DNA of 57,945 nucleotides, taken from contig MGTY01000046.1 of assembly GCA_001799695.1 (NCBI GenBank), positions 1 through 57,945 of the forward strand, read 5' to 3'. Of this stretch, positions 33,696 to 41,857 are shown in pieces. Under the pieces are notes generated by a model that worked only from the letters and a program-made list of their open reading frames with translations, did not search any database and had not been told where the DNA came from. Positions within the stretch are counted from its first letter, which is position 1; every line of letters begins with the position of its first letter. The position numbers and the translations under genes were made by a program. This stretch comes from Elusimicrobia bacterium GWA2_69_24. GTDB taxonomy: Bacteria > Elusimicrobiota > Elusimicrobia > UBA1565.

Positions 33696-34787
33696 ATGGC
33701 TTCTGTGACCCTGCGCAACATCGTCAAGGACTTCAACGACAACCGGGTCCTCGACAACGTGACCCTGGGGATCGCGGACCGGGAATTCCTGGTCCTGGTC
33801 GGTCCCTCCGGCTGCGGCAAGAGCACGCTCCTGCGCATCCTCGCCGGCCTGGAGGACGCGACGGGCGGCGAGACCTTCATCGACGGCACGCTGGTAAACC
33901 ACCTGCCTCCCCGCAGCCGGGAGATCGCGATGGTGTTCCAGGACTACGCGCTCTACCCGCACATGACGGTGGCCGAGAATATGAGCTTCGGCCTGCGCCT
34001 GCGGCGCATGCCCAAGCCCGAGATCGAAGCGCGGGTCCGGGAGGCGGCGGGCATCCTGCAGATCGAGAAGCTCCTCGAGCGCACCCCCAAGCAGCTCTCC
34101 GGGGGGCAGCGCCAGCGCGTCGCCATCGGGCGGGCGATCGTTCGCAAGCCCAAGGTGTTCCTTTTCGACGAGCCGCTGAGCAACCTCGACGCCAAGCTCC
34201 GGGAGGAGATGCGCGTGGAGATCGCCAAGCTCCACCAGCGGCTCCACTCGACCATCGTCTACGTCACCCACGACCAGGTGGAGGCCATGACCCTGGCCTC
34301 GCGCATCGCGGTGATCCAGGGCGGCACGCTCCAGCAGGTGGGCACTCCGGAGCAGGTCTTCAGCCGGCCGGAGAACGTCTTCGTGGCGGGCTTCATCGGG
34401 AGCCCGACTATGAACTTCGTCGCGGGGACCCTGTCCCCGGAAGGGACGGGGCTCTGCTTCGCCAACGATGCCATGAAGGTCGCTTTGCCCGCGGGCCTGC
34501 TCGAGACGCCGCCCGCCGCGCCGCTCCCGGTCATCCTCGGGGTGCGGCCCGAGAGCCTCCGGCCCGCCGGCGACGGGCCGGCGGGCCGGCAGGGCATCCC
34601 GGCCGAAGTGGACGTGGTGGAGCTGTTGGGACACCGGAAGAACGTGCATCTCCTCGCCGGCGGGACGAAGCTCCTCATGGTGGTGGACGCCGCCTTCTCG
34701 CCGCGCGCGGGGGAGTCCCTGCAGGTCTCCTTCGACGCGGCGGCCCTCCACTTCTTCGACCGGACGACCACCAAGAGGCTGCGCTGA
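33696..34787 (+). CDS. malK: Sugar ABC transporter ATPase (MalK/MsmX/UgpC type)
   Basis: 363 residues. Walker A GPSGCGKSTLL, Q-loop VFQDYALYPHMTV, signature LSGGQRQRV, Walker B VFLFDEPLSNLD, then the switch His in VTHDQ. The C-terminal TOBE/MOBE-type domain includes LGVRPESLRP. The linker right after this carries an in-frame 27-bp palindromic segment (34561-34587) encoding GPAGDGPAG-like sequence. It energises the importer and might serve other permeases. Its stop overlaps the CTG start of the second binding protein. Confidence 0.93.
   Translation: MASVTLRNIVKDFNDNRVLDNVTLGIADREFLVLVGPSGCGKSTLLRILAGLEDATGGETFIDGTLVNHLPPRSREIAMVFQDYALYPHMTVAENMSFGLRLRRMPKPEIEARVREAAGILQIEKLLERTPKQLSGGQRQRVAIGRAIVRKPKVFLFDEPLSNLDAKLREEMRVEIAKLHQRLHSTIVYVTHDQVEAMTLASRIAVIQGGTLQQVGTPEQVFSRPENVFVAGFIGSPTMNFVAGTLSPEGTGLCFANDAMKVALPAGLLETPPAAPLPVILGVRPESLRPAGDGPAGRQGIPAEVDVVELLGHRKNVHLLAGGTKLLMVVDAAFSPRAGESLQVSFDAAALHFFDRTTTKRLR
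34561..34587. repeat. In-frame palindrome in the malK C-terminal domain loop
   Basis: Arms GGCCCGCCGGC (34561-34571) and GCCGGCGGGCC (34577-34587) flank a 5-nt loop with perfect pairing. It encodes part of RPAGDGPAGRQG, a loop between conserved strands. Confidence 0.55.
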
Positions 34788-36070
34788 ACGGACGAGCCGC
34801 CCGCCGGGCCGGGTCGCTCCTGCGGGTCTTAGCGGTCCTGCCGCTCCTCGCCGCCTGCCGCCGCGCGCCGGAGCCCGTCCCGGGACGGACGGTCCTGCGC
34901 CTCTTGGCGGGGCCGGACGTCGGCGGGGCGCTGGCGTCCAACATCGTCCGCTTCCACGAGTACTATCCGGACATCCGCGTGGAGGTCGTGGAGGGCCCGG
35001 CGGAGAGCGACCGCCTCGAGGCTCGGGGCTCAGAGTCCTTCGCGGCGCGGGACGGCGCCTTCGACGTGCTCTACACGGACGTGGCCTGGATCCCGCATTT
35101 CGCCGCGCGGGGCTGGCTGCGTCCCCTGGACGGCTGGTTCACGCGCAGGATGCAGTCCAAGTTCCTGCCCGGCGACATCGCGGGCTCCCGCTACGGCGGG
35201 AAGATCTACCGCGTCCCCAACCAGTCGGACGCGGGCCTCTTGTATTACCGGAAGGACCTCCTGGACGCCGCCGGCCTCCGGCCGCCCCGGACCTGGGGCG
35301 AGCTCGTCGCCCAGGCGCAGCGCCTGCAGCGGCCTCCGGAACTCTGGGGCCTGGCCTTCCAGGGGAAGGCGTACGAGGGGCTGGTCTGCGACTTCCTGGA
35401 GCTGGCCTGGGGCAACGGGGGCGGGATGCTGGACCCCCGCTCCCAGGTGATCGTCGATGCTCCGGCCGCGATCGAGGCGCTCTCCTGGCTGGTGGACGCG
35501 GTGCGCGTCCAGCGCATCGCTCCCGAGAGCGTGCTGGATTTTCAGGAGGAGGAGGCGCGCAAGCTGTTCGGGGATGGGCGCGCGGTCTTCATGCGGAACT
35601 GGCCCTACGCCTGGAACCTGCTCCAGCGGGAGCGCTCCCCGGTGAAGGGGCTGGTGGGCATCGCGCCCATGGTCCACGGGGAGGGGCGCCGCAAGAGCGC
35701 CGCGGTCCTGGGCGGCTGGGGCTACTCCATCTCCGCCTTCACCGAGGAGCCCGAGGCGGCCTGGAAGTTCGTGCAGTTCATGGCCACGGCCGAAAGCCAG
35801 AAGGTCGGCTACGAGAAGGGGGGCATCCTGCCCACCCGGAAGGTCCTGTTCAACGATCCCCAGGTCATCGCGAAGAGCCCGCACTACCGCGTCCTCTACG
35901 ACGTGCTCTCCGCGGCGCGTCCCCGGCCCATGCACCCCGAGTACCCGCGCCTTTCCGCCATCCTGCAGGTGCACCTGGGTGCGGCGCTGGCCGGCAAGAA
36001 GTCCCCCGAGGAAGCCCTGAAAGCAGCCGCCGCCGAGATGCGGGCCGCCCTCGCCTCTCCCTCTCCCTAA
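34784..36070 (+). CDS. Second sugar-binding lipoprotein, probable CTG start
   Basis: 428 residues if translation starts at the CTG at 34784, which overlaps the malK stop as CTGA. No ATG, GTG or TTG precedes the signal peptide in this frame; the first such codon is a TTG at 34904, which would remove it. From the CTG the protein has a basic N-region, a hydrophobic core and a lipobox (LPLLAAC). The body is a family 1 binding protein (GGKIYRVPNQSDAGLLYYRKD, AVFMRNWPYAWNLL, AVLGGWGYSISAF). It may broaden the importer's substrate range or serve another permease. Confidence 0.75.
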   Translation: MNGRAARRAGSLLRVLAVLPLLAACRRAPEPVPGRTVLRLLAGPDVGGALASNIVRFHEYYPDIRVEVVEGPAESDRLEARGSESFAARDGAFDVLYTDVAWIPHFAARGWLRPLDGWFTRRMQSKFLPGDIAGSRYGGKIYRVPNQSDAGLLYYRKDLLDAAGLRPPRTWGELVAQAQRLQRPPELWGLAFQGKAYEGLVCDFLELAWGNGGGMLDPRSQVIVDAPAAIEALSWLVDAVRVQRIAPESVLDFQEEEARKLFGDGRAVFMRNWPYAWNLLQRERSPVKGLVGIAPMVHGEGRRKSAAVLGGWGYSISAFTEEPEAAWKFVQFMATAESQKVGYEKGGILPTRKVLFNDPQVIAKSPHYRVLYDVLSAARPRPMHPEYPRLSAILQVHLGAALAGKKSPEEALKAAAAEMRAALASPSP

Positions 36071-36130
36071 GCGCGAGTCTGTCCCCCGATCGAGCCTCCC
36101 ATCGCCGTCGTCGGAATCCAATGGCGGCGC

Positions 36131-36246
36131 GCGGCACCGACCCCCGGTCGTCCGGATTTCGCGAGCGGCGCATACGCATACAGCGCCGCGAGCGCTAAGC
36201 GCGGCCGCAGGGTCGCGCGGTCCGGACGACCGGGGGTCGGTGCCGC
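36131..36246. repeat. 26-bp perfect inverted repeat between convergent genes
   Basis: Positions 36131-36156 (starting GCGGCACCGACCCCC) pair perfectly with 36221-36246 (ending GGGGGTCGGTGCCGC) across a 64-bp spacer. It lies in the 192-bp gap between the ends of the second binding protein gene and the convergent gene at 36263. There is no T-run. It could be a bidirectional transcription barrier or a small non-autonomous element. No target-site duplication is evident. Confidence 0.8.
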
Positions 36247-36262
36247 TAGTCGCGGCGGGGGA

Positions 36263-36766
36263 TCAGTCGGAGACGGTGAAGGAGGCGAACGACTCTTTGA
36301 TGGCGGCGTCGAAGAACTTCATGTCCTCCGCGCGGACCGCCGCGGTCACCATGTAGATCAGCCCGTGCTTGTAGCACAGGATCTGCTGGAAGACCATCGG
36401 AGTGCGGCCGGTCGCGTGGTCGAGATGGACCGCGTTCACCTGGCAGTAGGCTGCCGGCATCCCGTTGACCACGCCGAGGCTCTGCGACACGACTTCCCCG
36501 GCCAGCTGCAGGACCAGGGAGTGGACCGACGATTCCATGAGCAGGTTGAGCGCCTCTTCCAGGGAATCCGGGCCGAGGGCGCGCAGACGCTCCTCATCGG
36601 GATGGGCGATGCTCACGTTCATCGCGCCCCGGGTCGGACCGAACGCATGCTTGACGACGTTCTCCCCGTCCCCGTCCTTGACCTTCCAGCCCTCGGGGAA
36701 ACGGATGCTGAACTTGAATGCGAGGTTGGTGTAGAGTGTTCCTTCCAACTGCTCGTTGCCGTTCAT
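36263..36766 (-). CDS. Small PsbP/DcrB-like protein, function unknown
   Basis: 167 residues from the ATG at 36766 (MNGNEQLEGTLYT). No signal peptide. The order LAFKFSIRFPEGWKV, a middle AMNVSIAHP strand, GEVVSQSLGVVNGMPAAYC and a terminal AIKESFASF resembles the PsbP/DcrB/DUF1795 fold (stress- or lipid-related domains). This is a fold-level guess. A TTGCAT-18-GATACT promoter lies upstream. Confidence 0.65.
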   Translation of the reverse strand: MNGNEQLEGTLYTNLAFKFSIRFPEGWKVKDGDGENVVKHAFGPTRGAMNVSIAHPDEERLRALGPDSLEEALNLLMESSVHSLVLQLAGEVVSQSLGVVNGMPAAYCQVNAVHLDHATGRTPMVFQQILCYKHGLIYMVTAAVRAEDMKFFDAAIKESFASFTVSD

Positions 36767-36777
36767 CGTTGCCAGCG

Positions 36778-36807
36778 AGTATCCTACAAAAGATGGCGGG
36801 GATGCAA
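36778..36807 (-). promoter_or_regulatory. Possible promoter TTGCAT-18-GATACT
   Basis: On the minus strand TTGCAT (36807-36802), an 18-bp spacer and GATACT (36783-36778). The ATG at 36766 follows after 11 nt. Confidence 0.4.
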
Positions 36808-36827
36808 GCCCGGCCCCGGCCCCCGGG

Positions 36828-38921
36828 CTATTTCCGGATGCGTTCGATCCGGAGGACATGGGCCGGGATCCCGGCCTCATGGCGGAGCTCGACGAAATTG
36901 TGCGGCCCATGCCACCGGAAGCGGAGGTCGGTGAGCAGGTCGTGGACCTCATAGGTCTCGGTTTCGTTGAGTCCGAATTCCGCCAGCGGGAGGTCGACCC
37001 AGCCGGATTGGGTCCAGTGCGGGTCGAGGTTGACGGCCATGACCAGCAGGTTCTCCCCGCTCTGCTTGCTGTAGCAAAGGATGCGGTCGTTATCCACCGG
37101 GACGAAGCGCAGGCTCCAATCGCTCTGCAGGGCCGGATTCTCCCGCCGGATCGCGTTGAGCCGGGTGAGCAGCCATTGGATGCTCAGGGGGTCGCGGAGG
37201 TTCCAGTAGCGGACCTCGTATTTCTCGGAATCGAGGTATTCCTCCTGGCCCGGAGTCTTGGCGCGATTGTCGCAGAGCTCGAAGGCCGGTCCGTAGATCC
37301 CATAGCTGGCGCCCAAGGTGGAGGCGAGCAGGGACCGGATGATGAAGGCGGGCCGGCCGCCGTTCTGGAGATAGGAGATGAGGATGTCGGGGGTGTTCGT
37401 CCAGAGGCTCGGGCGGAAGAACTCGCGGACCTCCGTGCGGGTGAGTTCCGTGAAGTATTCAGCCAGCTCCTGCTTGGCCGTCCGCCAGGGGAAATAGTTG
37501 TAGGACTGCGTGAAGCCCAGTTTGGCCAGCCGGTACATGATCTTCGGCCGGGTGAAGGCCTCGGACAGGAAGATCACGTCCGGGTGCTCGCGCCGCACCT
37601 CCGCGATGATCCACTCCCAGAAGGCGAAGGGCTTGGTGTGCGGGTTGTCCACGCGGAACACGCGCACGCCCTGCTCTATCCAGAAGAAGAAGATGCTGCG
37701 CAGTTCCAGCCACAGCTCCCCGCTCTGCCCGCTCGCGAAGTCGAAAGGGTAGATGTCCTCGTATTTCTTGGGGGGGTTCTCCGCGTACTGCACGGTGCCG
37801 TCCGGCCGGCTGCGGAACCACTCGGGATGTTCCCGCAGATAGGGGTGGTCCGGGGAGCACTGGAACGCGATATCGAGCGCCACGTCGATGCCGAGCGCCC
37901 GGGCTTTGCTCACCAATTCCCGGAAATCCTCCAGGGTCCCGAGTCCGGGGTGGACCGACTTGTGCCCGCCTTCGGCCGAGCCGATGGCCCAGGGCGAGCC
38001 CGGGTCGTCGGCCGCGCAGGCGAGGGAGTTGTTCCGCCCTTTGCGGCGGGTCGTCCCGATGGGGTGGATCGGAGGCAGGTAGACCAGGTCGAAGCCCATG
38101 TCGGCCAGGTACGGCAGGCGGGCGATGCAGTCCCGGAAGGTGCCATGCCGTCCCGGCTCCGGCGAGGCCGAGCGGGGGAACATCTCGTACCAGGCGCTGA
38201 AGCGGGCCTTCTCCCGGTCCACCCAGACCGGGAGCTCCCGGCCGTAGGGCGTCTTCTTCTTGTCGGGATGCTTCTCGATGAAAGCGCTCAGCTCGGGGTC
38301 GAACGCGCGTTCGGCGGCGGCCATGGGGCCGCCGCCCTTGAAGGCGCCGTCCGTCATCCGTTCGCCGGAACGGGCGGCGGCCGCTGGGCCGCCGCCCAGG
38401 CGCAGTTCGCCCGCCCAGGCGCGCAGGCGTTTGCCGACCGCGGCGGGGACGCGTCGGGCGGCCGCGTCGATGAGGTCCGCCCCGATCTTCAGGTCTATGG
38501 CGACGTCCTGCCCGGCGTCGAGACGCTTGCGTAGGTCCCGCTGCCAGGTCCGGAAGGGGTCGACCCAGGCCTGGACCGTGTAGAAATAGCGGCCGAGTTC
38601 GGAAACTGAAAATTCCGCGGCCCAGACATCGTTGCCCAAGGGCTGCATCGGGGCTTCGAACCACACCTTCTGGGATTCGTGCCGATGCAGGAGGACGCAG
38701 GCGAGCTCGTCATGCCCGTCGGCGAAGGCGTGCGCCTTCACCCGGACCGTCTCTCCGACCGTCCTCTTGATGGGGAAGCGGCCGGCGTCGACTTCAGGGA
38801 GGACCCGTTCGATGACGGCGCGGCGCACCTCCCCGGAAGCGGCGGCCAAGGGGGCGCTCTTGGGGGCGGCTAAAGGGGTGCTGTCGGGGGCGGTCACGGG
38901 GGAGTTTTCCACGGGGTCCAT
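36828..38921 (-). CDS. glgE: Alpha-1,4-glucan:maltose-1-phosphate maltosyltransferase
   Basis: 697 residues, close to the usual length of GlgE. A non-conserved Pro/Ala-rich start is followed by the N-terminal domain (RRAVIERVLPEVDAGRFPIK). The GH13_3 barrel begins at PVWVDREKARFSAWYEMFPR. Nucleophile Asp in VRVFRVDNPHTKPF and acid/base Glu in VIFLSEAFTRPKI. GlgE transfers maltose from maltose-1-phosphate to a growing alpha-1,4-glucan. Between the N domain and the barrel there is an atypical linker with GGGPAAAA and GGGPMAAA repeats. No Pep2 or TreS gene lies nearby, so the maltose-1-phosphate source is not shown here. Confidence 0.93.
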   Translation of the reverse strand: MDPVENSPVTAPDSTPLAAPKSAPLAAASGEVRRAVIERVLPEVDAGRFPIKRTVGETVRVKAHAFADGHDELACVLLHRHESQKVWFEAPMQPLGNDVWAAEFSVSELGRYFYTVQAWVDPFRTWQRDLRKRLDAGQDVAIDLKIGADLIDAAARRVPAAVGKRLRAWAGELRLGGGPAAAARSGERMTDGAFKGGGPMAAAERAFDPELSAFIEKHPDKKKTPYGRELPVWVDREKARFSAWYEMFPRSASPEPGRHGTFRDCIARLPYLADMGFDLVYLPPIHPIGTTRRKGRNNSLACAADDPGSPWAIGSAEGGHKSVHPGLGTLEDFRELVSKARALGIDVALDIAFQCSPDHPYLREHPEWFRSRPDGTVQYAENPPKKYEDIYPFDFASGQSGELWLELRSIFFFWIEQGVRVFRVDNPHTKPFAFWEWIIAEVRREHPDVIFLSEAFTRPKIMYRLAKLGFTQSYNYFPWRTAKQELAEYFTELTRTEVREFFRPSLWTNTPDILISYLQNGGRPAFIIRSLLASTLGASYGIYGPAFELCDNRAKTPGQEEYLDSEKYEVRYWNLRDPLSIQWLLTRLNAIRRENPALQSDWSLRFVPVDNDRILCYSKQSGENLLVMAVNLDPHWTQSGWVDLPLAEFGLNETETYEVHDLLTDLRFRWHGPHNFVELRHEAGIPAHVLRIERIRK
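38312..38397. repeat. Duplicated in-frame palindrome in glgE, 60-bp period
   Basis: Copy 1: arms GGCGGCGGCC (38313-38322) and GGCCGCCGCC (38327-38336). Copy 2: arms GGGCGGCGGCC (38372-38382) and GGCCGCCGCCC (38387-38397). Copies are 60 bp apart, so the protein repeats LGGGPAAAA / KGGGPMAAA with a 20-residue period, in a linker just before the conserved barrel start. Confidence 0.75.
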
Positions 38922-38929
38922 AGGCTGTG

Positions 38930-38935
38930 AATATA
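38930..38935 (-). promoter_or_regulatory. -10 element TATATT upstream of glgE
   Basis: TATATT on the minus strand ends 8 nt before the glgE ATG at 38921, inside the 20-bp gap after the upstream gene. No clear -35. Confidence 0.45.
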
Positions 38936-38941
38936 GCAGAT

Positions 38942-41857
38942 TTACCGCAGGTCGCCTCCCGCGCTGCGCAGGAGGCGTATGAGGTCCCGGCGCAGGGCGG
39001 AGCGGGGGACCGGTTGGGCCAGGACCGATTCCAGGAGAGCGCGGGCCTCGGGCACCCGCATCTGGGAGGCGTAGATGCGCGCGAGCTCCAATCCGGTCAG
39101 AGGGTCCTTGGGAGACAGCGCGCGGGCCGGCTCGAGCTGGGCCAGCGCCTCGCGCCGCCGCCCCGACCGCTCCAGGAGCGCTCCCAGCCGCGCGCGCGCC
39201 TCCGGCTCTCGCGGGTCGAGGGCGACCGCCTTCCGGAAGGAGGCCATGGCATGGTCCTTGCGGCCGCGGAGCTCCCAGATCCGTCCCTGGCTGGTCCAGG
39301 CGCGGGCGCTGGCCGGGTCATAGGAGAGCGCCCGGGCGACGACCGCCTCGGCCCGGTCCCCCCTCCCCGCGTCCAGCAGGACGCGCGCCGTCTTGTTAAA
39401 GATGAGCCCGCGCTCCTTGTCGGTGATGCTGAGGCCGCGCAGGCCCTCCGGCAGAGGGAGGGTCTTGAAGCCGCGCAGGAGGTCCGCGATGGCCTTGGCG
39501 CGCAGGAGGCCGATGCTGCGCGCGGCGGAGAACTCCAGCGTGGGGCGGTCGTCAGTCTGGACCGGGGCGCCGGCGCAGAAGCGGCGCAGATCGGCGTCGG
39601 AGAGGATGAGCGTCGAGGTGAGCAGGGTGAAGGGATGGTCGTAGCCTTCGCCGAGGTGGGCGAGGTCCCCGCGCAGGGTCGCGTTCGCCGCGAAGCGGCG
39701 CTGGATCAGTCCGTAGTCGATGTCCCACGGCGCGTTCGAGCCCAGGAGGAAATAGTCCGCGCGCCCGTTGGACAGGAGCAGGGCGTGAGGGAAGACCGAG
39801 GTGAAGGTCCGGACCACCAGGCGGAAATCCTCCTCGGTCATGCTGTAGGCGTGGAACCATTGCGCGAAGACGCCGCCGTCCTTGAGCCGGCCGCGGTAGA
39901 GGGCGAAGGCTTCGCGGGTATAGAGATACGCGACGCCGGAGATCCAGGGATTGGAGGGTTCGGAGGCGATGAGATCCCAGCGGGGGCCGCCCGTCGCCGC
40001 GGCGGCCGCCAGGAACTGCCGCGCGTCCGCGCTGTGCAGGCGCAGGCGCGGGTCCCGCAGGACGCCGCGGTTGGAGCGCGCGAAGAGCCCGGCCGCCTCC
40101 GCCACGACCGGTTCGATCTCCACCACATCCAGCGCTCCCAGGCCCGGGTCCGAGGCCAGGGCGCTGGCCGTGAGGCCGGCACCCAGGCCGACCACCAGGG
40201 CGTCGCGCGGAGCCCCGGGGTGGAGGAGCAGGGGAAGGTAGCCCAGGAGCAGCTGGGTGTCGATGTCCCCACCGTCGGAGGCGTCGGTCTTCCCGTTCAC
40301 CCGCAGGTAGCGCTCTCCGTCGGGGTTCTCCAGGACGGTCACGCTGGCGTTGCGTCCGCTGCGGTGGAAGATCACCTGGTCCCGCTCCAGCACCCTTCGG
40401 AACGTGCGGAAATCCATGCCGCTCTTGGCGAAATAGGGTCCGTACACGAACATGCCGCTGGTGAACAGGCGCGTGTTCCAGGAAGGCCGCAGGGCTGCCA
40501 GAGCGCCGCAGGCGGCCAGGAGCACGGCGGACCCCGCCGCCTTGACCCGCCCGGACGCCGGGAGGGCGCAAACGCAGAGGATGGAGGCGCCGGCATAAGC
40601 CCAGACCGCAGCCAGGAGGGTCCTCTCCAAGTCCAGGGCGGGCAGCAGGATCAGTCCGGCGGTCGCGGACCCCAGGATGGCTCCCAAGGTGTTGGCGGCG
40701 TAGCAGGAGCCCGCAGCCCGGCCGATGTCCTCCCGCGCGGGAGAGAGCGCGGCGACCGCCCAGGGGAACACGGCGCCCATGAGCGCGGTCGGAACGGCGA
40801 GGACGGCCGCGGTCAGGAGGAACTGGGGCAGGAGCGGCGAGCCGCCGGCGGACGGGAGCAGCGCCGGGAGTCTCGTCAGGAGGAAGGGCAGCCGGTCGAA
40901 GGCGTACGATCCGGCATAGACCGACGCCCCCAGCAGGGCGAGCAGGACCGCCAGGCCGCCCCAGCTCGGGTCGCGCCGCGCGCGGAGGAGATGGAAGGCG
41001 AAGCTTCCCGCCGCCAGCCCGAGCAGCACCGCGACGAGGACGGTCGTGAAGGCGTACACCGTGGAGCCCAGGACCACGGCGAAGGCGCGGGTCCAGGCGA
41101 CTTCGCAGACCATGGCGGCGGCCCCGGAGACCGCGAGCAGCAGCCAGGCGCGTCGGGCGCCGGGGAGCGGCGCCGCGGGCGCCGCCGTGAGCGCAGTCGA
41201 ACGCGCGGCCCCTGACGCTATCGACCGGCAGGGACCGCGCAAGAGAATGTCCTCCTGACGCGCGGCCCGGAGGGCGAGGGCGGCGCTCAGCGCGCTCGCG
41301 GCGGCCCCGCAGAGCATGCTGCGCAGGGTGCCCAGCGCGGGCAGCAGCAGGAAGCCGACCGAAGCCGCTCCCAGGACCGCGCCCAAAGTGTTGATCCCGT
41401 AGAGCAGGGAGAGGGGGCGGTCCGCCCGGCCCGTCTCGCGCAGAGAACGCCAACGCGTCAAGAGCGGCAAGGTCGCCCCCATGAGGGCCGTGGGGAGGAG
41501 GAGCGCCGCGGTCGCGAGGAGGAAATATGACAGGGCCCGGACCGGCGCGGGGAGGGACAGGATGCCGGCCCAGAGCAGGAACTTCCCGACCAGGTGGAGC
41601 GCCGGCAAGGTCAGGAGCGCGGCGGAGCCGACCCCCGCCTCGAGGGCGGCATAGAGGCGCAGCAGGCGTCCCGGGTCGCGCCGGTCGGCCAGACGCCCGC
41701 CGAGCAAGCTGCCCAGGGCGAGCCCGCCCATGAAGGCCGACAGGACCGCCGAGGCCGCGAGCGCGGTATGGCCGCAGAAGAGCGTGACTAGGCGCACCCA
41801 GAGGACTTCGTAGAGGAGCGCCGCGAAGCCCGAGAGGAAGTAGCTGAAGAGGATCAA
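38942..41857 (-). CDS. Fused membrane protein: MFS-like / spermidine synthase-like / TPR
   Basis: 971 residues. Two blocks of transmembrane helices (about residues 1-200 and 235-450) are separated by a linker with an in-frame palindrome. Then comes a Rossmann methyltransferase-like spermidine synthase domain (DALVVGLGAGLTASAL, DVVEIEPVV, DLIASEPSNPWISG). C-terminal TPR repeats follow (ARAWTSQGRIWELRGRKDHAMASFRKAVALDPREPEARARLG). Such membrane SpeE fusions are known, but their reaction is not established. The start is a TTG at 41857 overlapping the namZ stop as TTGA, consistent with translational coupling. Confidence 0.85.
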   Translation of the reverse strand: MILFSYFLSGFAALLYEVLWVRLVTLFCGHTALAASAVLSAFMGGLALGSLLGGRLADRRDPGRLLRLYAALEAGVGSAALLTLPALHLVGKFLLWAGILSLPAPVRALSYFLLATAALLLPTALMGATLPLLTRWRSLRETGRADRPLSLLYGINTLGAVLGAASVGFLLLPALGTLRSMLCGAAASALSAALALRAARQEDILLRGPCRSIASGAARSTALTAAPAAPLPGARRAWLLLAVSGAAAMVCEVAWTRAFAVVLGSTVYAFTTVLVAVLLGLAAGSFAFHLLRARRDPSWGGLAVLLALLGASVYAGSYAFDRLPFLLTRLPALLPSAGGSPLLPQFLLTAAVLAVPTALMGAVFPWAVAALSPAREDIGRAAGSCYAANTLGAILGSATAGLILLPALDLERTLLAAVWAYAGASILCVCALPASGRVKAAGSAVLLAACGALAALRPSWNTRLFTSGMFVYGPYFAKSGMDFRTFRRVLERDQVIFHRSGRNASVTVLENPDGERYLRVNGKTDASDGGDIDTQLLLGYLPLLLHPGAPRDALVVGLGAGLTASALASDPGLGALDVVEIEPVVAEAAGLFARSNRGVLRDPRLRLHSADARQFLAAAAATGGPRWDLIASEPSNPWISGVAYLYTREAFALYRGRLKDGGVFAQWFHAYSMTEEDFRLVVRTFTSVFPHALLLSNGRADYFLLGSNAPWDIDYGLIQRRFAANATLRGDLAHLGEGYDHPFTLLTSTLILSDADLRRFCAGAPVQTDDRPTLEFSAARSIGLLRAKAIADLLRGFKTLPLPEGLRGLSITDKERGLIFNKTARVLLDAGRGDRAEAVVARALSYDPASARAWTSQGRIWELRGRKDHAMASFRKAVALDPREPEARARLGALLERSGRRREALAQLEPARALSPKDPLTGLELARIYASQMRVPEARALLESVLAQPVPRSALRRDLIRLLRSAGGDLR
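41203..41240. repeat. In-frame imperfect palindrome between the two membrane blocks
   Basis: Arms GCGCGGCCCCTG (41203-41214) and CAGGGACCGCGC (41229-41240) pair at 11 of 12 positions, the exception being a possible G-U wobble, with a 14-nt loop. It encodes part of LLRGPCRSIASGAARS, a linker between the two transmembrane halves. Confidence 0.55.
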
